Source: Solirubrobacterales bacterium
GTDB lineage: Bacteria; Actinomycetota; Thermoleophilia; Solirubrobacterales; 70-9
Length of the DNA: 64,000 bases
Direction: 5' to 3'
NCBI GenBank assembly: GCA_025936755.1
Contig: JAICSS010000001.1
Location: forward strand, 99,747 to 163,746
The notes beneath the pieces are model-generated. The model was not told the DNA's origin, searched no databases, and saw nothing but the letters and a program-made list of their open reading frames with translations. Shown here piece by piece: positions 1 to 7,883 of this stretch. Numbering within the stretch: position 1 is the first letter of the stretch; the number at the start of each line of letters is the position of its first letter. A program made the translations under genes and the position numbers.

Positions 1-1155
1 TTCCGATTCGGTCAGCGGCCGCGTGTGGTTGCCGGTGGCGAAGCGGATCGTCGCGTCGATCCCCAGCGGCATCCCTTCGTGCAGGCGGTTGTAGATCACC
101 GAGGCGACGAGGCCGCGCTGGCTGTCGAGCCCGGCCTCGTCCTCGACCATCGAGGCGATCGTGACCACGTCGAACACGGTGAGGTTCTTCGACTTCGCGT
201 AGCTCATGTTCACGCCCCCGATTCGCCGCTTGAAGTCCTGCAGCTGCAGCTGGACCAGGTCCGACACAGGCGCGTCCGGCTTCAGTTCGAAGGTGTCGGG
301 AAAGAGGAAGCCTTCGAGGTCCTTGGCGTTCTTACCGCCGTATTCGGCGGGGTCGAGGTACTTCGACCTGATCGTCGCCTTCGTGTAGTCGCCGGGGACG
401 CCGGCTTCTTCGACCAGCTGCGCCGTCTGCGAGCGGGTGTAGCCCTCGGGGATCGTGACCGCGACCGCGCGCTTGACCGGCGGCGTCGAGAGGGCGTCGA
501 TCGCGGCCCCGTAGCTCATGTCGTGGGCGAGGGTGAAGTGGCCGGAGTAGATCTGCGAGCGCTTGCCGGCCAGGGTGACCCGGACCTGGAAAAGGGTCGA
601 GTTGTCGATCACGCCCTCGTCGCTGAGAAGGTCGCCGACTTCGCTGACGCTGGAGCCCTTCGGGACCGTCACCTGGACCTTGCCGCTGCCCTCGCCGTGG
701 AAGGGCTGGAAGAGGACGTTGAGGAACCAGAGGGCGAAGAGGGCCGCGACCACGGCGAAGATCAGGAAGGGATGGCGGCCGACAGCGGCCAGGGGGCTGC
801 CGCCGTTTCGCGTCGGGCGCTGTCCCGCTTTGCCGTTGCCGGCGGCGACCGGCAAGGGCGGCGCGGCGGGCTCCTCGTCCCAGAAAACCTCCTCCGGCGT
901 CCGCGGGGGCGGCGGAGGGGGCGGAGGGGGCTCGGCGGGTTCGGGTGCGGGCGGCTCGACGGGCACGGGTGGAGGCGGATCGGCTGGAACCGGCGCCGGC
1001 GGAGGCGGGGCCGCGGCCTTCTGCTCGGCCTTGGCCCGCTTGGCGGCGCGCTGGTTCCTCTTCTCTTCGCGCTCGCGCCGGCGCTGCTCGCGCTCGCGAG
1101 CGGCCGGATCGTCCGCGTCGGCGAAGGGGTCGTCCTGGAGCCAGTCGTCGCTCAC
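1..1155 (-). CDS. mltG: Endolytic transglycosylase MltG (YceG-like), C-terminus beyond window
   Basis: Membrane-anchored lytic transglycosylase that cuts nascent glycan strands and so ends peptidoglycan elongation. About 385 codons are visible and the 3' end lies left of base 1. The product has a charged N-terminal cytoplasmic region, a proline-rich stretch (about residues 47-90), one membrane segment (HPFLIFAVVAALFALWF, about residue 130) and a LysM-like/YceG extracellular part. The YceG active-site block reads TIASMVEDEAG, containing the expected catalytic Glu. The start is GTG at 1155, overlapping the ruvX TGA (GTGA), so it is probably translationally coupled. The order alaS-ruvX-mltG is usual in actinobacteria. 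The long proline-rich cytosolic tail is longer than in E. coli MltG but common in high-GC Gram-positives. Identity is firm; only the missing C-terminus is unknown. Confidence 0.93.
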   Translation of the reverse strand, partial: MSDDWLQDDPFADADDPAAREREQRRREREEKRNQRAAKRAKAEQKAAAPPPPAPVPADPPPPVPVEPPAPEPAEPPPPPPPPPRTPEEVFWDEEPAAPPLPVAAGNGKAGQRPTRNGGSPLAAVGRHPFLIFAVVAALFALWFLNVLFQPFHGEGSGKVQVTVPKGSSVSEVGDLLSDEGVIDNSTLFQVRVTLAGKRSQIYSGHFTLAHDMSYGAAIDALSTPPVKRAVAVTIPEGYTRSQTAQLVEEAGVPGDYTKATIRSKYLDPAEYGGKNAKDLEGFLFPDTFELKPDAPVSDLVQLQLQDFKRRIGGVNMSYAKSKNLTVFDVVTIASMVEDEAGLDSQRGLVASVIYNRLHEGMPLGIDATIRFATGNHTRPLTESE

Positions 1156-1532
1156 GGCCTGCTCGCCAGATAGGTCTCGAGGAGGTGGGCGGCGGCGATC
1201 GAGTCGCGGGCGGCGGTGGCGCCGCCGCGGCGGCTGGCGTCGGCCATCCGCGAGGTCAGGCGCTCGTCGTAGGTCTCGACCGGGATTGAGAGCATCGCTT
1301 CCAGTTCCCGGCAGAAGCTGCGCGCCAAACCAGCCTGGCTGCCCTCCTCCCCGCTCAGGTGCAGCGGCAGGCCGACGACCACCCGCTCGACGTCGTGCTC
1401 GTCGACCAGCTCGGCGACGGCGCGCGCCTCCGGCGGTTCGATCACCGGCAGCGGCGTCGCCAGGGTGCCGCTGGGGTCGGAGAGGGCGCAGCCGATGCGG
1501 ACCGTGCCGTGGTCGAGGGCGAGCACCCGCAT
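1152..1532 (-). CDS. ruvX: RuvX/YqgF family Holliday-junction resolvase-like nuclease
   Basis: 126-residue RNase H-fold protein of the YqgF/RuvX family, associated with Holliday junction resolution and, in E. coli, with pre-16S rRNA 5' processing. Visible motifs are the N-terminal strand with the first acidic residue (VLALDHGTVRIGCALSD), the central VVVGLPLHLSGEEG loop and the C-terminal DERLTSRMA block with a late Asp in AARDSIAAAHLL. The residue after the first catalytic Asp is His. The start ATG lies 4 nt after the alaS stop, and the stop overlaps the mltG GTG. Length is normal for the family. Expression is presumably through the alaS operon. Confidence 0.92.
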   Translation of the reverse strand: MRVLALDHGTVRIGCALSDPSGTLATPLPVIEPPEARAVAELVDEHDVERVVVGLPLHLSGEEGSQAGLARSFCRELEAMLSIPVETYDERLTSRMADASRRGGATAARDSIAAAHLLETYLASRP

Positions 1533-1536
1533 GTCC

Positions 1537-4173
1537 TCAGGCGAGATCCCGGTCGACTGCCGCGCGGGCGGCCGCCAGCGCCTCGCCGAGCTTCGACGGG
1601 TCCTTGCCGCCGGCCTGCGCCATCTCGTCGCGGCCGCCGCCGCCGCCGCCGACGATCGGGGCGATCTCGCGGATGATCGAGCCGGCGGAGGCGCCGCGCT
1701 CGACCGCGTCCTTGGAGACGAGGGCGACGAGCCCGGCCTTGCCGCCGAACTCGCCGCCGAGGACGACGACCGAAGGCCGACCGAGCTTGGACTGGACGCG
1801 GTTGGCGAGGTCGAGGAGCTGCTTCGGGTTCGCCTGCAGGCTCTCCTCGACCGCGGCGGCGACGATCCGGCCTCCGCCGGGAAGATCCTCCGCCCGGCCG
1901 GCGAGCCCGTCGGCTTCACCGCCGAGCTGCTCGCGCTGGGCCTTCTCGGCGCCGGCGCTCGCCTGCTTCAGCTGCTCGGCGGCGCGGCGGGCGGCGGCGA
2001 CCGGGTCCTGCGGGTTGCCGAGCAGCTCCCCCGCCTCCTGCAGCTGCGCCTCGCGCCCGCGGAACCAGTCGATCGCGGCGGGCCCGGTGATCGCCTCGAC
2101 GCGGCGCACGTTGGCCGCGCTCGATCCCTCGCCGGCGATCTTGAAGATCCCGACCTCGGCGGTGTTGGCGACGTGGGTGCCGCCGCAGAGCTCGCGGGAG
2201 ACGCCGTCGACCTCCACCACCCGCACCCACTCGCCGTATTTCTCGCCGAACAGGGCCATCGCGCCGAGCCGTTCGGCCTCGCTGCGGTTCATGTTCATCC
2301 AGCGCACCGCCCGGCTCGCCTTCACCCACTCGTTGACCCGCTCCTCGACGTCGCGCAGCTCCCCGGCGCTCAACGCCTGGCCGTGGGTGAAGTCGAAGCG
2401 GAGCTTGTCCGGGCGCACGGCCGAGCCGGCCTGGCGGACGTGGTCGCCGAGGCGCTCGCGCAGCGCCGCGTGCAGGAGGTGGGTGGCGGTGTGGTTGCGC
2501 ATCGTCGCGTGGCGGGTCTCGGCGTCGACCTCGGCCTCGACCGCGACCCCGGGCTCGATCGCCGCCCCGCTGGGCTCGACCTCCAGCGCCTGGTCTTCGC
2601 CGAGGCGGTAGACGTCGACGACGCGGGCCTCGTTGCCGGCCCAGCGCAAAACGCCGGAGTCGGCCACCTGCCCCCCGCCCTCGGCGTAGAACGGGCTCTC
2701 CTCGAGCTTCACCAGCGCCTTGCCGTCGGCTGCCTCGACCGCGGCGAGGCCGGTGGTGGCGCGCAGGGTTTCGTAGCCGACGAAGCTGGTCGGCGGCGCG
2801 CCTTCGGCGAAGGCCATCACCCGCTCGTGGGTGTTCTCGGACCCATGGGCGGTGGCGCTCGCCGTCCGCGCCCGCTGCCGCTGCTCCTCCATCAGCTCGT
2901 CGAAGCCCTGGTCGTCGACCGAGAGGCCCGCTTCGGCGAGCAGCTCCTTGGTCAGGTCGTAGGGGAAGCCGTAGGTGTCGTGCAGCTTGAACGCCGCGGC
3001 CGCGTCGACCCAGGAGGTCCCCGTCTCCTTCGCCTCGGCGATCAGCCGCTCCAGCATCTCGCTGCCGCGCTCCAGGGTGCGGCCGAAGCTCTCCTCCTCG
3101 TCGCCTACCCAGCGCCGGATGCCGGCCTTCTCGGCCACCAGCTCGGGGTAGGCGTCGCCCATCAGCTCGATCGTGCGCTCGGCGAAGCGGCCCAGCCAGG
3201 GCGCCTCGAGGCCGAGGGTGCGTCCCTGCTGGATCGCCCGGCGCATGATCCGCCGCAGGATGTAGCCGCGGTCCTCGTTCGAGGGGACGACGCCGTCGGC
3301 GATCAGGAAGGCGGCGCCGCGGCTGTGGTCGGCGACGATCCGCATCGCCCGCGTGACCGCGCCGCCCTCGTCGTAGCGGCGGCCGGAGAGCTCCTCGGCG
3401 AGGTCGATCAGCGGCCGCACGTGGTCGGTCTCGAAGACCGAGGGGACGTCCTGGAGGATCGCCGCCATCCGGTCGAGGCCCATGCCGGTGTCGATGTTCT
3501 TCGTCGGCAGCTCGGTCAGGGAGCCGTCCTCGGCGAGGTCGTAGCTCATGAAGACGTGGTTCCAGAACTCGAGGAAGCGGTCGCTGTCGTCGCCGGGCCG
3601 CTCGCCCTCGGCGCCGAACTCGGGGCCGCGGTCGAGGTAGAGCTCCGAACAGGGGCCGCAGGGGCCGGTCGGGCCGGCCTGCCAGAAGTTGTCCTCGCGG
3701 CCGAGGCGGACGATCCGCTCCTCCGGGACGCCGGTGGCGCGCCAGATCTCGATCGCCTCGGTGTCAGGCCCCAGCCCCAGCTCCTCGTCGCCGCCGAAGA
3801 CGGTGACCCAGATCCGCTCCGGGTCCATCCCGAAGCCCTGGGTCGACAGGTCCCAGCCCCAGGGGATCGACTCGGCCTTGAAGTAGTCGCCGAAGCTCCA
3901 GTTGCCGAGCATCTCGAAGAAGGTCATGTGGCGGGCGGTCTTGCCGACCTCCTCGATGTCGGTCGTGCGGAAGCATTTCTGCACGTCGGCAAGGCGCGGC
4001 GCCGGCGGCTTCTCCCGCCCCAGGAAGTAGGGCTTGAAGGGCTGCATGCCGGCCGTGGTCAGCAGGACCGAGGGGTCGTGGGCCGAGGGCACGAGCGAGG
4101 CCGAGGGCACGATCTCGTGCCCGCGCGCGGCAAAGAACGACAAGTAGGTCTCCCGGATCTCCTGCGCCCTCAT
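1537..4173 (-). CDS. alaS: Alanyl-tRNA synthetase
   Basis: 878-residue class II synthetase that charges tRNA-Ala, a normal bacterial length. The N-terminus (IRETYLSFFAARGHEIVPSA) and motif PSVLLTTAGMQPFKPYF are characteristic. The editing domain carries the zinc/editing histidines in RNHTATHLLHAALRERLG and the downstream CGGTHVANT motif, and the C-terminal DHHA1-type GGGGGGRDEMAQAGG segment is present. The ATG at 4173 is preceded by TATTTA with an 11-nt gap and no Shine-Dalgarno, so a very short or absent leader is likely. First gene of the alaS-ruvX-mltG operon; the 4174-4297 gap separates it from a divergent secreted-protein gene. Confidence 0.97.
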   Translation of the reverse strand: MRAQEIRETYLSFFAARGHEIVPSASLVPSAHDPSVLLTTAGMQPFKPYFLGREKPPAPRLADVQKCFRTTDIEEVGKTARHMTFFEMLGNWSFGDYFKAESIPWGWDLSTQGFGMDPERIWVTVFGGDEELGLGPDTEAIEIWRATGVPEERIVRLGREDNFWQAGPTGPCGPCSELYLDRGPEFGAEGERPGDDSDRFLEFWNHVFMSYDLAEDGSLTELPTKNIDTGMGLDRMAAILQDVPSVFETDHVRPLIDLAEELSGRRYDEGGAVTRAMRIVADHSRGAAFLIADGVVPSNEDRGYILRRIMRRAIQQGRTLGLEAPWLGRFAERTIELMGDAYPELVAEKAGIRRWVGDEEESFGRTLERGSEMLERLIAEAKETGTSWVDAAAAFKLHDTYGFPYDLTKELLAEAGLSVDDQGFDELMEEQRQRARTASATAHGSENTHERVMAFAEGAPPTSFVGYETLRATTGLAAVEAADGKALVKLEESPFYAEGGGQVADSGVLRWAGNEARVVDVYRLGEDQALEVEPSGAAIEPGVAVEAEVDAETRHATMRNHTATHLLHAALRERLGDHVRQAGSAVRPDKLRFDFTHGQALSAGELRDVEERVNEWVKASRAVRWMNMNRSEAERLGAMALFGEKYGEWVRVVEVDGVSRELCGGTHVANTAEVGIFKIAGEGSSAANVRRVEAITGPAAIDWFRGREAQLQEAGELLGNPQDPVAAARRAAEQLKQASAGAEKAQREQLGGEADGLAGRAEDLPGGGRIVAAAVEESLQANPKQLLDLANRVQSKLGRPSVVVLGGEFGGKAGLVALVSKDAVERGASAGSIIREIAPIVGGGGGGRDEMAQAGGKDPSKLGEALAAARAAVDRDLA

Positions 4174-4269
4174 GTTAGGAAGCCTAAATATTTGTTCGAT
4201 TCCGGGCGGCGACGGCCAAGTTCGGCCTTACGAGGGGCCGATAAGGGCGTTTCAGGGAGGACTTGACCG

Positions 4270-4284
4270 TTCGACTTTGTCGAA
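4270..4284 (+). promoter_or_regulatory. Perfect inverted repeat abutting a ribosome-binding site
   Basis: TTCGAC-TTT-GTCGAA, a perfect 6-bp inverted repeat whose last bases run into the SD sequence GAAGGAGG (4282-4289) of the secreted-protein gene starting at 4298. A TTGACC hexamer begins at 4263. It could be a repressor site or an RNA hairpin masking the ribosome site; the sequence alone does not decide. Confidence 0.35.
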
Positions 4285-4297
4285 GGAGGCAGAAAAG

Positions 4298-4720
4298 ATG
4301 AAGCTGCACACGATGTTCGCGATGGCGCTCGCGGTGCTCTCGATGGCGCTGGTTCCCGCGGTCGGCATGGCCGACGGGCCGGAATACCAGCCGGAAAGCC
4401 CGAACTACCAGCCCGAACACCCGAACCATCCGCCCCAGGGACCGAAGTCGGCGCCGAAAGGCCATGCCTACGGCTACTACTGCCGCGGCGAGAGCAAGAA
4501 ACACGTGAAAGGCGAGAAGGGGACCGCCTTCAGCCGCTGCGTCAAGGCGATGGCCCAGGCCGGCAAGAACGACAACCTGAATGCGAAGAAGGCGTGCAGG
4601 AGCCTCAGCAAGAAGCACGTCAAAGGCGTGAAGGGGACGCCGTTCACCAAATGCGTCCAGGGCGTCAACCAGATGCGGCGCGAAGCGGCCGCGGCGGTGA
4701 GCGCCAGCTCGACCGCCTAA
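4298..4720 (+). CDS. Small secreted protein with duplicated Cys/Lys-rich motif
   Basis: 140 residues. The ATG at 4298 follows a strong SD (GAAGGAGG, 8-nt spacing); upstream in-frame codons are rejected for that reason. A Sec signal peptide (KLHTMFAMALAVLSMALVPAVGMA) is followed by a Pro/Asn/Gln-rich linker with EYQPESPNYQPEHPN-type repeats. Two similar blocks then follow: CRGESKKHVKGEKGTAFSRC and CRSLSKKHVKGVKGTPFTKC, each bounded by two cysteines and each followed by a short helix ending in Q. Two intrablock disulfides are therefore plausible. I do not recognise a named family. The repeat, basic charge and export suggest a cell-surface or extracellular structural or binding role, but that is inference. 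Confidence 0.8.
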   Translation: MKLHTMFAMALAVLSMALVPAVGMADGPEYQPESPNYQPEHPNHPPQGPKSAPKGHAYGYYCRGESKKHVKGEKGTAFSRCVKAMAQAGKNDNLNAKKACRSLSKKHVKGVKGTPFTKCVQGVNQMRREAAAAVSASSTA

Positions 4721-4731
4721 GCGCTGAAAGG

Positions 4732-4746
4732 CGCCGCTACGCGGCG
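4732..4746. terminator. Hairpin between convergent genes
   Basis: CGCCGC-TAC-GCGGCG, a 6-bp stem between the stop of the secreted-protein gene (4720) and the mnmA stop codon, which it overlaps. Probably a shared terminator; there is no T-run. Confidence 0.4.
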
Positions 4747-6272
4747 TCGGCGATGGTGCCGTGGCCGACGATCCGATCGCCGGCCATCAGCACCGCCGTC
4801 TGGCCCGGGGCCACGCCAGGGAAGGCCTCGCCCAGCCTCAGGTCCAGGGAGGGATGCCGTCCTCTCCCCGCCGCCGGCACGGTGGCGGGGAGGGCGCGGG
4901 AGCGGTAGCGCAGCTTGACCGCGTCGACCTCGCCGCCGTCGCGGTGCAGGACGGCGTCGCGGACGCGGACGCTGCGCTTCTCCAGCTCGGCGCGGGTGCC
5001 GACGGTGACGGTGTTGGTCGCGGCATCGGTGGCGAGGACGTAGAGCGCCTCCGGGGCGGAGACGCGGATGCCGCGACGCTGGCCGACGGTGAAGTCGTGG
5101 TGGCCGCGGTGGCGGCCGAGCGTGCGGCCGGCGCTGTCGACGATCGCGCCCTCGCGCTCGCGCAGGCCGCCGTGGCGGCGGAGGAAGCCGCGCTTGCCCT
5201 GGCCGGCGAGGAAGCAGAGGTCCTGGCTCTCGGCCTTGCGGGCGACCGCGAGGCCGTGGCGGGCGGCGATCTCCCGCACCTCGGGCTTGGTCAGCTCGGT
5301 CAGCGGGAAGCCGAGGCGCGGGAGCAGCTCGGTCGGCAGCGCCGCCAGCATGTAGCTCTGGTCCTTGGCCCCGTCGGCGGCGGTGGCGAGCAGCGGCCCC
5401 TCCGCGTCCTCGACGATGCGGGCGTAGTGGCCGGTCAGCAGCCGCTCGGCGCCGAGGCGCTCGGCGAGGTCGACCATCGCCGCCAGCCGCACCTCGCCGT
5501 TGCAGAGGATGCAGGGGTTCGGCGTGCTCCCCTCCGCATAACCGCCGATGAAGCGGTCGACGACGCGGCGGCGGAAGTCCTCCTCGAGGTCGAGCGTGAA
5601 GTGCGGGATCCCGAGCTGGTGGGCGAGCGCGCGGGCGCCGAGCACCGCCTCGGGCGAGCAGCAGGCCTTGGCGCCGTCGGTCTCGGGATCGGTCCAGAGC
5701 TTGACGGTGATGCCGACGACCTCGGCCCCTTCCTCGCGGGCGAGGAGCGCGGCGACGGCGCTGTCGACGCCGCCGGACATGGCGACGGCGAGGCGGTTCG
5801 GGGAGAGGGAGGCCTCCCTCCGTCGCAAGTTAGGTGGAGGCTCCTCCGGGAGGCCTTCCTCTCCCACCCCAGCCGGTACGAGGTTCAGCGGCGACGATGC
5901 GACCGCCTGAAGAGCCCGGTGAAGCGCGTCCGTGGCCAGCTGCGCCGCGTGGCGCTTGGCGGGCGTCAAGCCTCCTATCGCTCGATCGACGGTGTCGATG
6001 TCGATCAGAGCCGCCTCAAGAACCGGAGAGGCATCGACCATCTCGGCCACGGCGGCCGTTGCTGCCCGAGTGGCGCCGCAGCCCTCGGCATCGAAGGTGA
6101 CCGCGTGGATCCGACCGCTCTCCACGAGGAACGAGAGCCGCGAGAGGTCGCCGCAGGCAGCGCCGCCCGCCGCGCCCGTGAAGGCGCCCTCGGCAGCAGG
6201 GCCGAGCCGGCTCTCGTCGCGCAGATAGGCCTCGAAGATCTCTCGATCCATCCACGAAGGGTAAGCGCTCAC
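4737..6272 (-). CDS. mnmA: IscU/NifU-like domain fused to tRNA 2-thiouridylase MnmA
   Basis: 511 residues. The C-terminal part (from about residue 155) is MnmA, which makes s2U34 in tRNA-Glu/Gln/Lys. It has the PP-loop AMSGGVDSA, the first catalytic Cys in NPCILCN, KDQSYML, and the second catalytic Cys in ESQDLCFL. The N-terminal ~125 residues match the Fe-S scaffold fold: ACGDLSRL with Cys40/Asp42 and AEGCGATRAA with Cys65. The third ligand position (IscU LHCSMLAEDA) reads KRHAAQLATDA, so Cys is replaced by Ala. The start chosen is GTG at 6272 because GGAGGAGG lies 5 nt upstream; ATG 6251 is an alternative. The fused domain may deliver sulfur or support a cluster for MnmA, but with a missing ligand its chemistry is uncertain. 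Confidence 0.92.
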   Translation of the reverse strand: MSAYPSWMDREIFEAYLRDESRLGPAAEGAFTGAAGGAACGDLSRLSFLVESGRIHAVTFDAEGCGATRAATAAVAEMVDASPVLEAALIDIDTVDRAIGGLTPAKRHAAQLATDALHRALQAVASSPLNLVPAGVGEEGLPEEPPPNLRRREASLSPNRLAVAMSGGVDSAVAALLAREEGAEVVGITVKLWTDPETDGAKACCSPEAVLGARALAHQLGIPHFTLDLEEDFRRRVVDRFIGGYAEGSTPNPCILCNGEVRLAAMVDLAERLGAERLLTGHYARIVEDAEGPLLATAADGAKDQSYMLAALPTELLPRLGFPLTELTKPEVREIAARHGLAVARKAESQDLCFLAGQGKRGFLRRHGGLREREGAIVDSAGRTLGRHRGHHDFTVGQRRGIRVSAPEALYVLATDAATNTVTVGTRAELEKRSVRVRDAVLHRDGGEVDAVKLRYRSRALPATVPAAGRGRHPSLDLRLGEAFPGVAPGQTAVLMAGDRIVGHGTIADAA

Positions 6273-6299
6273 CCGTCCCTCCTCCCCATTCCGTACTCG

Positions 6300-6350
6300 C
6301 AGGGCCATCACCCACACCTACTTGCCGGGTGGGTGTGGGTGACGGCCCTG
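6300..6350 (-). terminator. Long hairpin at the end of the AbiEi-DUF559 gene
   Basis: A 19-bp stem (6300-6318 with 6332-6350, one G.T pair) and a 13-nt loop. It overlaps the last codons and stop of the upstream leftward gene and lies just before mnmA, so it probably ends that transcript. No clear U-tract follows. Confidence 0.55.
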
Positions 6351-7292
6351 CCCAAGCGCCGCCCGCAGATCCGCGACGAGCTCGGCCGGTTCGTCGTGAA
6401 GGGCGCGCCAGGTGATGCGGAACGTCCTCCAGCCTTCGGCGACGAGGATGCGGTCCCGCTGGCGGTCCGACTCGAACAGCTTCGTGGTGCCGTGGACGGA
6501 GCGGCTGTCGAGCTCGACGGCAACCCGCTCGCGCTCCCAGAGGGCGTCGACCTGGAAGAACCGCCCGCGCACCGAGAGATCGGCATTCATTCGGGGCCGC
6601 GAGATCCCATGACCGTCCGCGAGCGCCAGGAACGCCTCCTCGAAGTCGTTGCGCGTGAACCCGACCGGCTCCGGCGACTCCAGCAGCGCCCAGAGGTTCC
6701 GCGTCCCCCTCCGTCCCGGATAACGCTCCAGCAGCACCGGCAGCGAGACCCGATCCCGCAGCCCCCGCACTTCCGCCTCGTGCCAGGCCCGCTCGAGCCC
6801 ACGCATGTCCAGCACCGCCGCCAGGTCGAAGACCGTCCGAAACGGCGACGTCGCCGGGATTCCATCGACCACCATCCGCTCGTCCTCGGCAACGAGTCCC
6901 TCGCGAGCGACGATCCCGCGCCTTTTCGTCCGATGACCCCGAGGGCAGGTCACTTCGCTCCAACCGTCCCACGGCGATATCAAGCGCCACAGGTGAGCCG
7001 CAGAGCGATGGCTGAGGCACGCCGTCTCGCCCGAAGCCAAGACAGCGGCCATCCAGCGGCCCTTCCGGCTGATGCGCCGATATCCCACCTTGTAGACCCC
7101 GTTGTGCAGGCGATGGAGCTGGCCACGATTGATCCGCGCAGCGACAGCGCGTCGTCTCATCCCTCGCTCAATCAACTGCGCCCGGCTTACCACGCCGTGC
7201 TGCCGTCGCGCGAGCTCGGCAATCTCCTGGTCCCAAGCGCGAGGCGTCGATTTTGCCCCTACGAGGGGCCTTTTCGCCGCTTCGGTTTGCAT
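6318..7292 (-). CDS. AbiEi-like winged-helix plus DUF559 nuclease-like protein
   Basis: 324 residues from the ATG at 7292. The N-terminal half (AWDQEIAELARRQHGVVSRA, then RGQLHRLHNGVYKVG) is the winged-helix/AbiEi-type antitoxin domain seen in many actinobacterial proteins. The C-terminal third has the DUF559/Vsr-like core: GRFFQVDALWERERVAVELD, where the F-x-VD and VELD acidic residues would bind metal, then a basic ESDRQRDRILVAEGWRTFRIT helix-strand. No AbiEii-type nucleotidyltransferase toxin lies next to it. No SD precedes 7292, and codons upstream are open but run into a probable RNA gene, so the start is uncertain. Role unknown: defence or DNA processing is a family-based guess. Confidence 0.75.
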   Translation of the reverse strand: MQTEAAKRPLVGAKSTPRAWDQEIAELARRQHGVVSRAQLIERGMRRRAVAARINRGQLHRLHNGVYKVGYRRISRKGRWMAAVLASGETACLSHRSAAHLWRLISPWDGWSEVTCPRGHRTKRRGIVAREGLVAEDERMVVDGIPATSPFRTVFDLAAVLDMRGLERAWHEAEVRGLRDRVSLPVLLERYPGRRGTRNLWALLESPEPVGFTRNDFEEAFLALADGHGISRPRMNADLSVRGRFFQVDALWERERVAVELDSRSVHGTTKLFESDRQRDRILVAEGWRTFRITWRALHDEPAELVADLRAALGQGRHPHPPGK

Positions 7293-7344
7293 GCGGCCGA
7301 TGGTGGACCAGATGGGCGCACGCGTGGCGCGCACTTTGGGGCAA

Positions 7345-7378
7345 TTGACCCGCGGAAGTGCAACGGAATTCGCGTTTG
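7345..7378 (+). promoter_or_regulatory. Candidate promoter for the 6S-like RNA
   Basis: TTGACC at 7345-7350 is a good -35 hexamer about 29 nt before the inferred RNA 5' end near 7379. The -10 region around 7366-7373 is weak (GAATTC-like). Offered only as a candidate. Confidence 0.3.
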
Positions 7379-7565
7379 GACCCGCCGCCTCGGTGGTACC
7401 TTTCCCACAGGCTCGAACCCGTACGAGAGCCGTCTCACCGTTTGACCCAACACAAACGGCGCGGGAGCTGGAAAGTCTCCGGTCCCCTTGGGGTCCGGGG
7501 CAGGCACCCACCTTCAACTGAAGGGATCAAAGCCAGAGGCGGCAACGGCGGGTTGGGGCCTTTTT
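7379..7565 (+). ncRNA. ssrS: Probable 6S RNA
   Basis: About 180 nt, the size of 6S RNA, which binds RNA polymerase holoenzyme. The 5' ACCCGCCG (7380-7387) pairs with CGGCGGGT (7546-7553), and CCTC (7388-7391) pairs with GAGG (7536-7539), giving a closing stem. The 3' portion holds the signature seen in E. coli 6S: a CCTTC-AACT-GAAGG hairpin, then GGGATCAAAGCC and GGCGGCA. Internal hairpins CCGTTTG/CAAACGG and GGTCC-CCTTGG-GGTCC-like pairs fill the long arm. TTTTT at 7561-7565 gives a plausible terminator. It lies beside aspS; from memory, B. subtilis 6S-1 also sits near hisS-aspS. No large coding frame explains the segment. A covariance-model search would settle it. Confidence 0.6.
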
Positions 7566-7579
7566 CGTGCCCGCGAACC

Positions 7580-7882
7580 CTACGAGAAGCTCTCGCCCTC
7601 ATCCAGGTTGGAGAGGTGCCACTCGGCTTCGCTCCAGCGGTCGCCGGGGACGCGGAGGGCGATGTCGCCGCGGCCGAAGCGGTCGATGGGCCAATCGGAG
7701 GTGAGGGCGGCCTCGATGCCGGCCTCGACCAGGGCCTGGTGCCAGGCGCGGGCGGTCCTCAGGTCGCCGAAGTCCCGCACCACCTCCCAGCTGTCGAAGC
7801 TGGGGTCGTCGACATATACCGGCGTCTGCCCCGGCCCGGGAGCCGGTCGCCATCTGCGGGGGATCCAGTCCCGCAGGCCCAT
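7580..7882 (-). CDS. Small hypothetical protein coupled to aspS
   Basis: 100 residues. The ATG at 7882 lies 1 nt after the aspS stop, so it is probably translated by coupling in the hisS-aspS operon. A short basic N-terminus (GLRDWIPRRWRPAPG) precedes a compact alpha/beta part with RTARAWHQALVEAGIEAAL and a C-terminal RWSEAEWHLSNLDEG. This resembles small DUF2007-type signal-transducing folds in which a helix-strand unit reads ...ALVEAGI..., but I cannot assign it. No membrane segment or signal peptide is visible. Confidence 0.7.
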   Translation of the reverse strand: MGLRDWIPRRWRPAPGPGQTPVYVDDPSFDSWEVVRDFGDLRTARAWHQALVEAGIEAALTSDWPIDRFGRGDIALRVPGDRWSEAEWHLSNLDEGESFS

Positions 7883-7883
7883 C

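Noticed and set aside
1465..4266. Very long open frame on the plus strand opposite alaS
   Set aside because: It mirrors alaS, has Arg/Leu/Gly/Val-biased content without domains, and arises from third-position GC. The same holds for long frames opposite aspS, hisS, xylH and the APC genes.
4222..7275. TACGAGGGGCC repeated near 4231 and 7258
   Set aside because: Two 11-nt matches only. The second forms a small hairpin inside the AbiEi-DUF559 coding region. Not enough for a repeat family.
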